Shown here: one piece after another, positions 46,094-55,760 of the stretch
Position numbering within the stretch: position 1 is the first letter of the stretch
Layout: each line of letters begins with the position of its first letter
From: Planctomycetota bacterium
Lineage (GTDB): Bacteria; Planctomycetota; UBA1135; JACQFD01
Reading direction: 5' to 3'
Assembly: GCA_016200225.1 (NCBI GenBank)
Contig: JACQFD010000039.1
Coordinates: forward strand, 124,001-188,000
DNA: 64,000 bases
The notes under the pieces: model-generated
Database searches by the model: none
Told to the model about the DNA's origin: nothing
The model's input: the letters and a program-made list of their open reading frames with translations, nothing else
Program-made: the position numbers and the translations under genes

Positions 46094-47536
46094 ATGATTC
46101 TCAAAATCAACAACGCCGGGCCGCGGCCGCACGAATTCCGCGGGAAAAATTCCACTACGATTGCGATCGCGTGCGCCATTGCGTGGACATTTACAATTGT
46201 CACGGACGTGTTCGGACAGGAAAATCCTTCCGGAGATTTCGATAAATTAAAAATAACCATCGAACAACAAAAAAAGCTGATCGAGGAACAACAGAAAGCG
46301 TTAATACAATTGCAGGCGAGAGTCTCCGGGCTGGAGAGCCGGTCGGAGTCGCAGCCGTCGGGCGATCTGCGCGCGGAAATCCTGGAATTACAAAAAAAAC
46401 TCGACGAACGTCTCGCGAATCGAGGGGCGTCCGGCGAAGCGGCCGCGAAACCGTCGATGAGGTGGGGCGGATATTTTTCGCTCAATTTTGAAGATCGCGG
46501 AGGAAGCGCCTCGACGTTCAACGCGTTCCGCTTCGTGCCGCAGCTGGAAGCCGACCTCGACGAACAATTAACATTTGGCGCGGAGTTCGAATTCGAGCAC
46601 GGCGGCGCGAACGTGGACTTTATGAACGACGACGAGATCGAACTCGAATACGCGGAAATTCGCGCGTCCATCTCGAGGGAATTTAATATAAGAGCAGGAG
46701 TCTTATTATTACCGTTTCTCGCATACAATCAGCGGCACGACGATCCGCTGCACGATCTCGCCGATCGTCCGTACACGGCGGTGAATCTCGTTCCGACCGC
46801 GCTGTCGCAGCCGGGAATCGGAGTCTTTGGAAGCGTCGAGCCGGTGCGCGACTGCGTGTTTCATTATGACGTCACAGTGTCGAACGGTTTCGATCAGGGA
46901 TTCGATTCGTTCGAAGGGGCGCGCGGCGCGCGATCGCCGTTCAACGAAGATAATAATAATAACAAAATGTTCGCGTCGCGAGTCGGCGCGACTCCACGCG
47001 TGGGATTTCTGGATGCCGTCGACGGCGGATTCTCGTTTCTTTATTGTAAGTATGACGACGAGAACGAACGCCGCATGAACGGATACGGTTTCGATCTTTC
47101 GCTCAAGAAAGGACCCGTCGAACTCCGCGGCGAGTGGGGCGCGTTCGACATCAAACGTACAAATACGGCGCGGACGCCGGACGATACCATTGCATTCGAT
47201 CCCGCGACGGGAGCGGATCATTCGCCCGGAATCCGCGGTTGGTACGTCGAGGGCGAATATCACTTCTTTCCGTTCGATTCCAGTATTCGAAAGAAGTTTC
47301 CGTTCACTTCCGAATCGGATCTCGCGGCGATCGTGAGATTTCAGGAAATGGATTTGAATACTTGGACGATCGGCGCCACGCCGGAGGACGACCGGCATTC
47401 ATTAACAGTCGGGCTCGCGTTGCGCACGAGCGCGAAAACCGTCCTGCGCGTTTCCTATGAATTCGTAAGAAGTCCGTTTCGAGGGCCCGGCTCGAATCAG
47501 GATGCGTTCGTGTTCGGGATTTCCACGTATTTTTAA
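46094..47536 (+). CDS. Outer-membrane porin (phosphate-selective porin O/P-like)
   Basis: This is a 480-residue protein from the ATG at 46094, which gives a signal peptide with cleavage near 'VTDVFGQ'; 13 more codons are open upstream. A short coiled coil (about 48-80, 'ITIEQQKKLIEEQQKALIQL') is followed by a beta barrel of alternating strands, many ending in aromatic residues ('WGGYFSLNFEDRG', 'FGAEFEFEHG', 'WYVEGEYHFFPF'), closing with the terminal phenylalanine typical of outer-membrane barrels ('FVFGISTYF'). The coiled-coil plus barrel layout fits OprO/OprP-type porins. It indicates an outer membrane. A small cytochrome lipoprotein follows 8 bp later. Confidence 0.85.
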   Translation: MILKINNAGPRPHEFRGKNSTTIAIACAIAWTFTIVTDVFGQENPSGDFDKLKITIEQQKKLIEEQQKALIQLQARVSGLESRSESQPSGDLRAEILELQKKLDERLANRGASGEAAAKPSMRWGGYFSLNFEDRGGSASTFNAFRFVPQLEADLDEQLTFGAEFEFEHGGANVDFMNDDEIELEYAEIRASISREFNIRAGVLLLPFLAYNQRHDDPLHDLADRPYTAVNLVPTALSQPGIGVFGSVEPVRDCVFHYDVTVSNGFDQGFDSFEGARGARSPFNEDNNNNKMFASRVGATPRVGFLDAVDGGFSFLYCKYDDENERRMNGYGFDLSLKKGPVELRGEWGAFDIKRTNTARTPDDTIAFDPATGADHSPGIRGWYVEGEYHFFPFDSSIRKKFPFTSESDLAAIVRFQEMDLNTWTIGATPEDDRHSLTVGLALRTSAKTVLRVSYEFVRSPFRGPGSNQDAFVFGISTYF

Positions 47537-47544
47537 TATTAATT

Positions 47545-47841
47545 ATGAAAGCATCCACGCAACGATCGGTCGCGGCGCTGGCCGCTTTCGTTTTAGTAAT
47601 GATCGGCGGCTGCGTGTCGGAAACGGCGCAGCGAACGGTCTCCGCGGAAATCGTTCCGGACGGCGGGCAAATATATAAAATGCGCTGCGCGATGTGCCAC
47701 ACGCTCCGTGATCCCAAACGATACGATTTTGCGACGCTCGACCGCGCACTTGACAAATACGCCTGGCGCGCAGGATGTAACAACTCCGAAAAGGCCGGCA
47801 TTCGCGATTATTTGCGCGCGAACGCCGCCGACGGAAATTAA
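47545..47841 (+). CDS. Small monoheme cytochrome c lipoprotein
   Basis: This is a 98-residue protein. It has a lipoprotein signal (basic start, 'AALAAFVLVMIGGC', lipobox Ile-Gly-Gly-Cys) and one heme motif CAMCH at about residue 52. There is no methionine after the heme motif, so the usual Met axial ligand is missing; a His or Lys ligand, or a five-coordinate heme, would be needed. The product is probably anchored to a membrane on the periplasmic side. It follows the porin after 8 bp and is probably co-expressed. The family is not recognised beyond the heme motif. Confidence 0.75.
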   Translation: MKASTQRSVAALAAFVLVMIGGCVSETAQRTVSAEIVPDGGQIYKMRCAMCHTLRDPKRYDFATLDRALDKYAWRAGCNNSEKAGIRDYLRANAADGN

Positions 47842-47886
47842 CTATTTTGTATTAATGTCGCGGACGGCGCCGCGCGGAGACGATCA

Positions 47887-49206
47887 TTAACGATGAAACT
47901 GTTCCGCTTCCGTGGATTCCGTCAACGCCAGCGTCGAAGCCGTGCCGCCGGATATTATTTTTGATACTTCATCGAAATATCCGGTGCCGACTTCGCGCTG
48001 ATGGCGGACCGCCGTGTATCCGAGACGTTCCGCGGCGAATTCCGCCTCCTGCAATTGTGAATATGCCGCCATGCCGCGCTCGCGATAGCCGTTCGCGAGT
48101 TCGAACATCGAATAATTAAGAGCGTGGAATCCCGCCAACGTAACGAACTGAAATTTGTAACCCATGGCTCCGAGCTCGCGTTGGAATTTCGCAATCGTTA
48201 CATTGTCGAGATTTTTCTTCCAATTGAACGAAGGACTACAATTATACGCCAGTAGTTTTCCGGGGAATTCGCTATGAACGCCGTCGGCGAATTCGCGCGC
48301 TTCGTCGAGATCGGGATGCGACGTTTCGCACCATATCAAATCCGAATAGGGCGCGTAGGCGCGCGCACGCGCAATCGCCATTTTCAGCCCGCCCGTAATT
48401 TTATAAAAGCCCTCGGTGGTGCGGCCGCCGTCGAGAAACGGTTGGTCGAGCGGATCGATGTCGGATGTTAATAATCTCGCGCTGTCCGCGTCCGTGCGCG
48501 CGATCAAAATTGTAGGAACTCCCATCACATCCGCCGCGAGCCTCGCCGCGACGAGTGTTCTAATAAAATGGCTCGTCGGTACGAGTACTTTTCCGCCGAG
48601 GTGGCCGCATTTCTTTTCGGAAGCGAGTTGGTCCTCGAAATGGACGCCGGCCGCGCCGGACTCGATCATCGCTTTCATCAATTCGAACGCGTTCAGCGGC
48701 CCGCCGAATCCGGCCTCGGCGTCCGCGATGATCGGCGCCATCCAGTGAATTGTATCTTTACTTTCCGCATGATCGATTTGATCGGCGCGAAGGAGTGCCT
48801 GATTAATTCTACGGACGGCGCTCGGCACGCTGTTCGCCGGATATAAACTTTGATCGGGGTAGGTTTGCCCGGCAAGGTTCGCGTCGGCCGCCACCTGCCA
48901 ACCGCTCAAATAAATTGCTTTCAAACCCGCGCGGACCATTTGGACGGCCTGATTGCCCGTGAGGGCCCCAAGCGCATTTATATAATTATCAGATCCAAGC
49001 AGATTCCAAAGGCGGTCGGCGCCCAATTTCGCGAGTGTATATTCTATTTGTACAGTTCCGCGAAGGCGGCCGATGTCATCCGCGCTGTAGGGCCGTTTGA
49101 CGCCTTTCCATCGACCGGCGGCGCCGCCATGCAATTTACTAATATGGCCGTTCGCGCGGCCATTGGAATGTCCATTTTGTCCATTTCGCGGGGTGTGGTG
49201 GGGCAT
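47887..49206 (-). CDS. aceA: Isocitrate lyase
   Basis: This is a 439-residue enzyme splitting isocitrate into glyoxylate and succinate, the first step of the glyoxylate shunt. The signature 'KKCGHLGG' with the catalytic Cys200 is present, preceded by 'PIIADAEAGFGGPLNAFELM' and followed by 'ILIARTDADSARLLTSDID' and 'LAYNCSPSFNWKK'. The first 30 residues are low-complexity (His/Gly/Asn). It starts 60 bp after malate synthase, so aceB-aceA form an operon. Confidence 0.96.
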   Translation of the reverse strand: MPHHTPRNGQNGHSNGRANGHISKLHGGAAGRWKGVKRPYSADDIGRLRGTVQIEYTLAKLGADRLWNLLGSDNYINALGALTGNQAVQMVRAGLKAIYLSGWQVAADANLAGQTYPDQSLYPANSVPSAVRRINQALLRADQIDHAESKDTIHWMAPIIADAEAGFGGPLNAFELMKAMIESGAAGVHFEDQLASEKKCGHLGGKVLVPTSHFIRTLVAARLAADVMGVPTILIARTDADSARLLTSDIDPLDQPFLDGGRTTEGFYKITGGLKMAIARARAYAPYSDLIWCETSHPDLDEAREFADGVHSEFPGKLLAYNCSPSFNWKKNLDNVTIAKFQRELGAMGYKFQFVTLAGFHALNYSMFELANGYRERGMAAYSQLQEAEFAAERLGYTAVRHQREVGTGYFDEVSKIISGGTASTLALTESTEAEQFHR

Positions 49207-49266
49207 GGGTGCTTCGGCGGGTGGTGTTGGAGTCCAATTGGGGTGATGATTGAATTCGTTATATTA

Positions 49267-50889
49267 TTAAATAGACCGTGACGCGGCTGAGGCGCGCATC
49301 AACGCGTCATACGTTTTGATCGTCAGAAAACGCGGGCAGTCGCCGTTCATACACAAATCGCGGAATATGACTTTTGCGCGCTCCAATTCGTTCGCGGCGA
49401 GCCGGCGCGAATCGTAGCCGGCGCGAATCGCCGCCGTTTCCGAGTCGATCAATTGATCTATTAATTCTCTTGTAACGATTCGTCCGTCGGCGAGGTTCGC
49501 GCCGTGATGCAGCCATTGCCAGACTTGCGTGCGTGAAATCTCGGCGGTCGCTGCGTCTTCCATAAGATTGTAAATGGGGACGCAGCCGAGGCCCCGCAAC
49601 CAGGATTCGAGATATTGAATTCCAACACTTATATTGTGCCGAAGCCCCGCCTCCGTTCGACTGCCTTTCGGAAGTTGTAATAAATCGCCCTCGCTAATGC
49701 TGAGATCCTCGCGCTTTCTATCGATTTGATTCTTCGCGGGCATTAACCTGTCGAATACCTCCATTGCGAGGGGCACGAGTCCGGGGTGGGCTACCCATGT
49801 CCCGTCATGGCCATCGGTGGCTTCGCGCAATTTATCCAATCGGACTTTCTCGAGCGCGGCTTCGTTGGCGGCCGGGTCGTTTTTGATGGGAATTTGCGCG
49901 GCCATTCCGCCGATCGCGTGCGCATTTCGGCGGTGGCAGGTTTTAATTAATAATTGAGTATACGAGCGAAGGAATCGCTGATCCATCGTCACTTGCGCGC
50001 GGTCCGGAATGAGCATATTCGCGTGCGCGGCGAATGTTTTGATAAAACTAAATATATAATCCCAACGGCCGCAATTGAGTCCGGACGAGTGGGCGCGAAG
50101 TTCATAAAGAATTTCGTCCATTTCGAAGGCGGCCGGCAATGTCTCGATGAGCGCGGTCGCGCGAATGCTACCGATCGGAATCTTGAGCGATTGTTGCGCG
50201 AATATAAATATATCGTTCCAAAGGCGGGCCTCGAAGCGGCTCTCCATTTTTGGAAGATAGAAATACGGTCCGGAGCCGCGTCCGAGCAATTCGCTCGCGT
50301 TATGATAAAAGTACAATCCAAAATCGAAAAGCGGCGCCGGTATTGGGCCGCCTCCGACGAGCACGTGCCCTTCGACGAGATGAAAGCCGCGCGGCCGCAC
50401 GATTAATGTTGCAATGTTCGGATTGAGTTTATAATGTTTTTGCGACGCAGGATCGTCGTATGTTATCGTGCGCCGGACGGCTTCATAAAGATTGATCTGG
50501 CCCGTAATGCAATTATCGAATGTCGGGCTGTTCGAATCTTCAAAATCGGCCATGAATGTCTTTGCCCCCGAATTCAGGGCATTGATAATCATTTTTCGTT
50601 CGACGGGCCCGGTGATTTCGACGCGCCGATCCTCGAGGTCGGCGGGAATGGATGCAACCGTCCAATTCGCATTTCGAATATCCTCAGTATTCTTTAGAAA
50701 TGCCGGGCGCGCGCCATTATCGAATTCCGCCTGCCGCCGCTTGCGCGCTATTAATAATTCTTCGATTCGCGGACGAAAGCGCAAAGTTAAATTAACCAAA
50801 AAGTTGACCGCGTCGGACGTTAATAAAAACCGATGTTCGGGACGCAGGGGATAACGAAATTCCACTTGAATTTGACGATCGGCGGACAT
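49267..50889 (-). CDS. aceB: Malate synthase A
   Basis: This is a 540-residue enzyme condensing glyoxylate and acetyl-CoA to malate. Family motifs are 'FMADFEDSNSPTFDN' with metal-binding acids, 'LIVRPRGFHLVEGHVLV', 'YFYLPKMESRFEARLWNDIF', 'RATALIETLPAAFEMDEILY' and 'NCGRWDYIFSFIK'. The length matches the AceB (A) form rather than the longer GlcB form. It lies upstream of aceA and 370 bp after the glycine cleavage operon; both pathways turn over two-carbon units. Confidence 0.95.
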   Translation of the reverse strand: MSADRQIQVEFRYPLRPEHRFLLTSDAVNFLVNLTLRFRPRIEELLIARKRRQAEFDNGARPAFLKNTEDIRNANWTVASIPADLEDRRVEITGPVERKMIINALNSGAKTFMADFEDSNSPTFDNCITGQINLYEAVRRTITYDDPASQKHYKLNPNIATLIVRPRGFHLVEGHVLVGGGPIPAPLFDFGLYFYHNASELLGRGSGPYFYLPKMESRFEARLWNDIFIFAQQSLKIPIGSIRATALIETLPAAFEMDEILYELRAHSSGLNCGRWDYIFSFIKTFAAHANMLIPDRAQVTMDQRFLRSYTQLLIKTCHRRNAHAIGGMAAQIPIKNDPAANEAALEKVRLDKLREATDGHDGTWVAHPGLVPLAMEVFDRLMPAKNQIDRKREDLSISEGDLLQLPKGSRTEAGLRHNISVGIQYLESWLRGLGCVPIYNLMEDAATAEISRTQVWQWLHHGANLADGRIVTRELIDQLIDSETAAIRAGYDSRRLAANELERAKVIFRDLCMNGDCPRFLTIKTYDALMRASAASRSI

Positions 50890-51259
50890 GGGCGGGGTGG
50901 GGCTATTTTAGTTAAATACGAGAAAGTGAATCCCGATCCGCGAGGCGGGTCAAATTCCCGCCGGTACGTGAACGAATTTCCAATTCCGGGGTCGATCCCG
51001 GCCGGCGACGCCGCCGGGACAGCCTTCACAACTCCATAAATATCAACGCAATTCCTATTTTATGTCGAGCGTCGCGATTTCCGATGCCGCGACTCCGTGG
51101 CGATGACGCGAGGGCCGCGCGCGGCTCGAGAGGCTTATGAAACGACTGCTAGTTTGGGATGGACGCCGCGAGCGCCACCGCGGCGATCGCGAACGCGGAC
51201 GAAAGACCGACGGAAAAATGTCTGATCAATCGATTATATAATATATCCGGAAACGGGGA
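50890..51259. other. 370-bp intergenic region between gcvPB and aceB
   Basis: No assured gene is present. The region should hold the aceBA promoter. It contains small hairpins, GGCGGG/CCCGCC at 50944-50962 and CCGGG/CCCGG near 50985-51000, neither followed by a convincing T tract. In the gcvPB frame, a TTG at 51229 opens a 26-codon stretch ending at 51149 that reads like a signal peptide; see findings. The stretch at 51040-51140 shows nothing recognisable. Confidence 0.5.
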
Positions 51260-52774
51260 TTAAGGGGACGGTTCCCAGACACAACAATTAAATCTCAGCT
51301 CGGGTTCCTTCGCGGCCTTGACCTCGTCGAGGCGCCTTACCGGGGTGGTGACCGGCGCTTCTAATAATAACGAAGGATTCGTCTCGGCCTCGCGCGCGAT
51401 TTGTACCATCGATTTGATAAATCGATCGATCGTGTCCTTCGATTCGGTCTCCGTCGGCTCGATCATGATCGCTTCGCTCACGACGAGCGGAAAATAAACC
51501 GTGGGCGGATGATAACCCAAATCGATCAATCGCTTGGCGATATCGATCGTATGTATGCCGAATTCGCGCTGTTTTTTCGATGTCGCCACGAATTCGTGCA
51601 TGCAAATCCGATCGAATGGAATTGTAAAGTGCGCGCCGACTTTGACGCGAATATAATTTGCATTGAGAACGGCATATTCCGCGACGCGGCGCGTTCCTTC
51701 CGCGCCAAGCCGCCGCATATATGCATAACTGCGCACCATCACGCCAAAGTTCATTGCAAAACCGCGCATTCTGCCGATCGATTTCGGATTCGATTCGTCG
51801 AATCTGTAGCCATCTTTCTCCTCGACGATTCGCGGCGAAGGCAGATAGGGTTCGAGCTTCGCGCAAACGCAAATCGGACCGGCGCCCGGTCCGCCGCCGC
51901 CGTGGGGCTGCGTGAAAGTCTTGTGTAAATTAATATGCATCATATCCACGCCGAAATCCCCGGGGCGCGTGACGCCGACGATGGCATTGAAATTCGCGCC
52001 GTCCATATATAAAAACGATCCGTTCGCGTGCAACGCTTCCGCGATTTCATGAATGCGCGATTCGAATAATCCGAGCGTATTCGGATTTGTTATCATTGCG
52101 CATGCGACTTCCGGCGTGAGTTTTTTCTTAAAATCCTCGACGTCGATCAATCCGTCCGGGCCCGTTTTCACGGCGACCGCGCGTAAACCCGCGATCGCGC
52201 ACGAAGCCGGATTCGTACCGTGCGCCGAATCGGGAATTAATACAATTCCGCGATCTTCGCCGTGATCCTCGAAATAAGCCTTACAAACCAGCAGCGCCGT
52301 CAATTCTCCCTGCGCGCCCGAACACGGATGCAAGGTCGTTCCCGGAAGGCCGGTTACTTCCGATAAATAATCCTGAACCCGTTTCGCGAGCGCGAGCGCG
52401 CCCTGAATACCATTATCGTCCTGCATGGGATGCAATTCCCTAAAACCCGGCATCATGACCGCGACTTCGTTCATGACCGGATTGTATTTCATCGTGCACG
52501 AACCCAGCGGATAGAACGTCGTCGTAATTGCATAATTCAAGCGCGAAATATTCGTATAATGTCTTATAACTTCCAGCTCGCCCACCTCCGGCAACGCCGG
52601 CGGCCGCTTTCGAAGGGCGACGCCTTTTAAATACTCCGCGGCCTTGGCCGAGGGCACGTCATTCTTAGGAATATGCCATGCGCGCGCGCCGGGCCGCGAT
52701 TTTTCGAATATTAACCGATCGTCGAAATACGGAAGCTGGCGGTCGGCCTGCTTTTCAATTGTAGTTGTCGACAT
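51260..52774 (-). CDS. gcvPB: Glycine dehydrogenase (decarboxylating) subunit 2
   Basis: This is a 504-residue protein from the ATG at 52774, which shares one base with the stop of gcvPA. It is the C-terminal (PLP-binding) half of the split P-protein: 'HYTNISRLNYAITTTFYPLGSCTMKYNP', split over two motifs, then 'DSAHGTNPASC', 'ITNPNTLGLFE' and the PLP lysine in 'DMMHINLHKTFTQPHGGGGP'. With GcvPA it decarboxylates glycine and hands the aminomethyl group to lipoyl-GcvH. Confidence 0.96.
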   Translation of the reverse strand: MSTTTIEKQADRQLPYFDDRLIFEKSRPGARAWHIPKNDVPSAKAAEYLKGVALRKRPPALPEVGELEVIRHYTNISRLNYAITTTFYPLGSCTMKYNPVMNEVAVMMPGFRELHPMQDDNGIQGALALAKRVQDYLSEVTGLPGTTLHPCSGAQGELTALLVCKAYFEDHGEDRGIVLIPDSAHGTNPASCAIAGLRAVAVKTGPDGLIDVEDFKKKLTPEVACAMITNPNTLGLFESRIHEIAEALHANGSFLYMDGANFNAIVGVTRPGDFGVDMMHINLHKTFTQPHGGGGPGAGPICVCAKLEPYLPSPRIVEEKDGYRFDESNPKSIGRMRGFAMNFGVMVRSYAYMRRLGAEGTRRVAEYAVLNANYIRVKVGAHFTIPFDRICMHEFVATSKKQREFGIHTIDIAKRLIDLGYHPPTVYFPLVVSEAIMIEPTETESKDTIDRFIKSMVQIAREAETNPSLLLEAPVTTPVRRLDEVKAAKEPELRFNCCVWEPSP

Positions 52775-54117
52775 TATATATATCCTCCGACCGCGTCCAC
52801 GAGTTTGTCGCATTCGACTTTCGAATTTGCCTCGGTCACGGCGAACATCAGCGAATTGGAATATTCAGAATACCAGCGGCGCAATTCGATCCCTCCGAGG
52901 ATGTCCTGTCGCGAAATCCGCTCGCGGACGCGCTCGACGGGCTGATCGAATTTGACGCAGAATTCATTAAAAAACGGCGCGGTCGTCAGCCGCGAGCAAC
53001 CTTTGGATTTAAACAATCGCTCCGCCGTCGCGTGAGCCTTTTCGACGCACTGTTCGGCGACTTCGCGAAGTCCGTTCGGTCCGAGCATGGCCAGATAGAT
53101 CACGCCGCGCAACGCCATCAGCGTGTTGCTGGTGCAAATATTCGACGTGGCTTTCTCGCGCCGTATATGTTGTTCCCGCGTCGTCATCGTTAATACAAAT
53201 CCGCGTTTGCCGTCGCGATCGACCGTCTGGCCGACGATGCGCGCGGGCATCTGCCGCAGAAATTCTTTTTTTGTTGCAAAGAACGCGAAACTCGGGCCGC
53301 CGTACGATAAGTAATTTCCGAGCGGCTGGCCTTCCCCGCAGGCGATGTCGAATCCCTGCTCTCCGGGAGATGCTAATAATCCGAGCGATATTGCATAAAA
53401 CGAACCGACGGCGAGCGCGCCCGCCTTGTGCGCGATTTCACAAATGGCCCCGCCGTCCTCGATGCACCCGAGGAAATTCGGCGATTGGACTCCGACGGCC
53501 GCGCTTTGATCGTTCAGCGAAGCGCGCAGCGCCGCGAGATCGGTGCGGCCGTCGGCGCCCAGCGGGATTTCAATAATTTCGACGCCCTGCCATTTCATAT
53601 ATGTTTTCAACGCTTCGCGCGCGTGCGGATGGACGCCGCGCGAGACGAGCAACCGCTTTTTATTTGTAATACTCGACGCCATTTTCATTCCCTCGACGAA
53701 TGCCGTCGGGCCCTCCCACATGCACGCATTGCTGACTTCGAGTCCGGTCAGTTCCGCGACGATTGTTTGATATTCATAAAGCCAGCGCAGCGTTCCCTGG
53801 CTGACTTCGGGCTGATACGGCGTGTAGGGCGTTACAAAATCGGATCGGGATTGTAAATGATCGACGGCGGCCGGAACCAAATGTTTATACATGCCGCCGC
53901 CGAGAAAGCACGGGCGTCCGTCGGTGGAGCGATTCCACGAGGCGAGATCGGCTAGGTCGCGCATGACCTCCGTCTCCGTGGCCGTCGGCGGGATATTTAA
54001 TAATCCGCGCCGTCGAAACTGCTCGGGAATCGAATCGAACAATTGATCGATCGACTTGACGCCGATCGCGCCGAGCATTTCGCGCGTGTCCTCGGCTGTG
54101 TGTGGAATGAAAGGCAT
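52774..54117 (-). CDS. gcvPA: Glycine dehydrogenase (decarboxylating) subunit 1
   Basis: This is a 447-residue N-terminal half of the split P-protein. Motifs are 'MPFIPHTAEDTREML', 'FLGGGMYKHLVPAAVDHL', 'FVTPYTPYQPEVSQGTL', 'SNACMWEGPTAFVEGM' and 'SYGGPSFAFFATKKEFLR'. The split PA/PB form is typical of many Gram-positives and of several deep Gram-negative phyla. It is 61 bp downstream of gcvH and overlaps gcvPB by 1 bp. Confidence 0.96.
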   Translation of the reverse strand: MPFIPHTAEDTREMLGAIGVKSIDQLFDSIPEQFRRRGLLNIPPTATETEVMRDLADLASWNRSTDGRPCFLGGGMYKHLVPAAVDHLQSRSDFVTPYTPYQPEVSQGTLRWLYEYQTIVAELTGLEVSNACMWEGPTAFVEGMKMASSITNKKRLLVSRGVHPHAREALKTYMKWQGVEIIEIPLGADGRTDLAALRASLNDQSAAVGVQSPNFLGCIEDGGAICEIAHKAGALAVGSFYAISLGLLASPGEQGFDIACGEGQPLGNYLSYGGPSFAFFATKKEFLRQMPARIVGQTVDRDGKRGFVLTMTTREQHIRREKATSNICTSNTLMALRGVIYLAMLGPNGLREVAEQCVEKAHATAERLFKSKGCSRLTTAPFFNEFCVKFDQPVERVRERISRQDILGGIELRRWYSEYSNSLMFAVTEANSKVECDKLVDAVGGYI

Positions 54118-54178
54118 GGCCTGATGGGAAAAGTTGCTGTGAATTATTTAATTTAATAAAACCGTTCGATCGCAGTGC

Positions 54179-54568
54179 TTAGTGTTCCTCGGCGGCGTGC
54201 TTTTCGTACGCGGCGGCATCCATCAATTCTTCATATCCCGATTTCGCGTCGGGTTTCACGCGCAGCATCCAGCCCGAATTGTAAGGATCCTGCTGGACCA
54301 GGTGCAACGCGTCGGGAACGCTATTATTTACTTCGACGACGACGCCGTTGACCGGGGCGTTCAGGTCCGAAACGGCCTTGACGCTCTCGATCTCGCCGAA
54401 CGGCTGGCGCGCCGACACGCGGTCGCCGGCTTTTTTACTAAATTTACAAAACACGAGTTCGCCAAGTTGCGAAACGGCGTGTTCCGTGATTCCGACCACG
54501 ATCGTGTCGCCGTCTTTCCGGGCCCATTCGTGAGTTTCCAGGAAACGGCAGTTATTGGGGGCAGCCAT
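54179..54568 (-). CDS. gcvH: Glycine cleavage system H protein
   Basis: This is a 129-residue lipoyl carrier of normal length. The lipoylated lysine is K64 in 'GEIESVKAVSDLNAPV'; 'HEWARKDGDTIVVGITEHA' and 'DPYNSGWMLRVK' flank the domain. It shuttles the methylamine intermediate between P, T and L proteins. Lipoylation could be provided by the LplA/LipM-like enzyme at 44702-45451. It is 63 bp from gcvT, in the operon gcvT-gcvH-gcvPA-gcvPB. Confidence 0.96.
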   Translation of the reverse strand: MAAPNNCRFLETHEWARKDGDTIVVGITEHAVSQLGELVFCKFSKKAGDRVSARQPFGEIESVKAVSDLNAPVNGVVVEVNNSVPDALHLVQQDPYNSGWMLRVKPDAKSGYEELMDAAAYEKHAAEEH

Positions 54569-54631
54569 GCGTCTATTGGTAGGGTTGGAATTGAGATTGG
54601 TTGAGAAATGTATTATTAATAAACAAGGAGA

Positions 54632-55741
54632 TCATTTCGCGCGTTTATAAAAGGGAATCGGCACGACGACCGCGGGCTCGCGCGTGCCGCGCATGTCGAT
54701 TTCGAGTTTCGTTCCGACGGCCGAAAATTCGGTCGCGACGTAGGCCGTCCCAATGTTGGCATTGAGCGTTGGCGACGGCGTTCCCGAACATACAAATCCG
54801 ATCGAACCGCCGCCGGGCGAATATACATTATATCCCTGGCGCGGCACGCGCTTGCTTTCCGCCCGCAGTCCGACGAGTCTCCGGCATGCGTGCTCCTTCG
54901 CCCGCAACAACGCTTCCCGGCCGAGGAAATTCTTGCCTTCCGCGAATTTAATAGCAAAGTCCAGCCCGGCCTCCATCGGATTGATATCATCGGCGAGTTC
55001 GTGGCCGTAGAGCGGCATGCCCGCTTCCAATCTTAACGTATCGCGCGCGCCGAGGCCGATGGGGGCGATGCCGAATTCGCGGCCCGCTTCCAGCACCGCG
55101 TTCCATAACGATGCATATTCGGATCTCGGAACATATACTTCAAATCCGTCCTCGCCCGTGTACCCGGTGCGCGAAACCCACGCGTTCGCGACGCCGTTCA
55201 CGCCGTGTCCGCGATGTTTATAATATTTAATTTCATGCAGCGGAATCTTTGTAAGTTTCTGCAGGATCCTTTCCGACGACGGCCCCTGAAGCGCGAGCAT
55301 CTGCCACGTGTCGGTCTGATCCTCGAGATGGATTTGATAATTCTTCACGTGCGCCCGCATGTGCGCGAGATCCTTCGGCGTGTTGCCCGCGTTGATGACG
55401 AGATACACGGCATCGTCATATTTATAAATAAGCAGATCGTCGATCGTTCCGCCGTTCGCGTGGCAAAAGAACGAATACCGCACGTCGCCCTGTTTCATCG
55501 CCGCGACATGATTTGTTGCAATGCTGTCGACGTATTTTTCGCGGTCGGGGCCGGTGATGCGCACGCGTCCCATATGCGATAAATCGAACAAACCGCACCG
55601 CGTCCGGACGATTTTCGCCTCCTCGAGAATCGGCGCGTATTGCACCGGCATGTACCATCCGCCGAAATCGACCATTTTCGCGCCGAGACGTTCATGAATC
55701 TCGGCGAGCGCTGTTTTCTTTAAATCCGGGGAAGCGGTCAT
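54632..55741 (-). CDS. gcvT: Aminomethyltransferase (glycine cleavage T protein)
   Basis: This is a 369-residue enzyme transferring the methylene group to tetrahydrofolate. Motifs are 'MVDFGGWYMPVQY', 'CGLFDLSHMGRV', 'YTGEDGFEVYVP' and 'GARDTLRLEAGMPLYGHEL', with a C-terminal barrel domain ending near 'VPIPFYKRAK'. It is the first gene of the operon. Its ATG lies about 20 nt after an intrinsic terminator and has no Shine-Dalgarno; expression should depend on the glycine riboswitch upstream. Confidence 0.96.
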   Translation of the reverse strand: MTASPDLKKTALAEIHERLGAKMVDFGGWYMPVQYAPILEEAKIVRTRCGLFDLSHMGRVRITGPDREKYVDSIATNHVAAMKQGDVRYSFFCHANGGTIDDLLIYKYDDAVYLVINAGNTPKDLAHMRAHVKNYQIHLEDQTDTWQMLALQGPSSERILQKLTKIPLHEIKYYKHRGHGVNGVANAWVSRTGYTGEDGFEVYVPRSEYASLWNAVLEAGREFGIAPIGLGARDTLRLEAGMPLYGHELADDINPMEAGLDFAIKFAEGKNFLGREALLRAKEHACRRLVGLRAESKRVPRQGYNVYSPGGGSIGFVCSGTPSPTLNANIGTAYVATEFSAVGTKLEIDMRGTREPAVVVPIPFYKRAK

Positions 55742-55760
55742 TTGTAGATTTTGCGATGTT

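Noticed and set aside
50940..50966. T-arm-like hairpin GGCGGG-TCAAATT-CCCGCC as a possible tRNA
   Set aside because: The loop is out of register with the TTCRANY consensus and no paired acceptor or anticodon arm could be drawn upstream.
50833..51039. Plus-strand frame of 68 codons overlapping the start of aceB
   Set aside because: It overlaps the well-supported aceB start antisense, has no ribosome binding site and matches no family I recognise.
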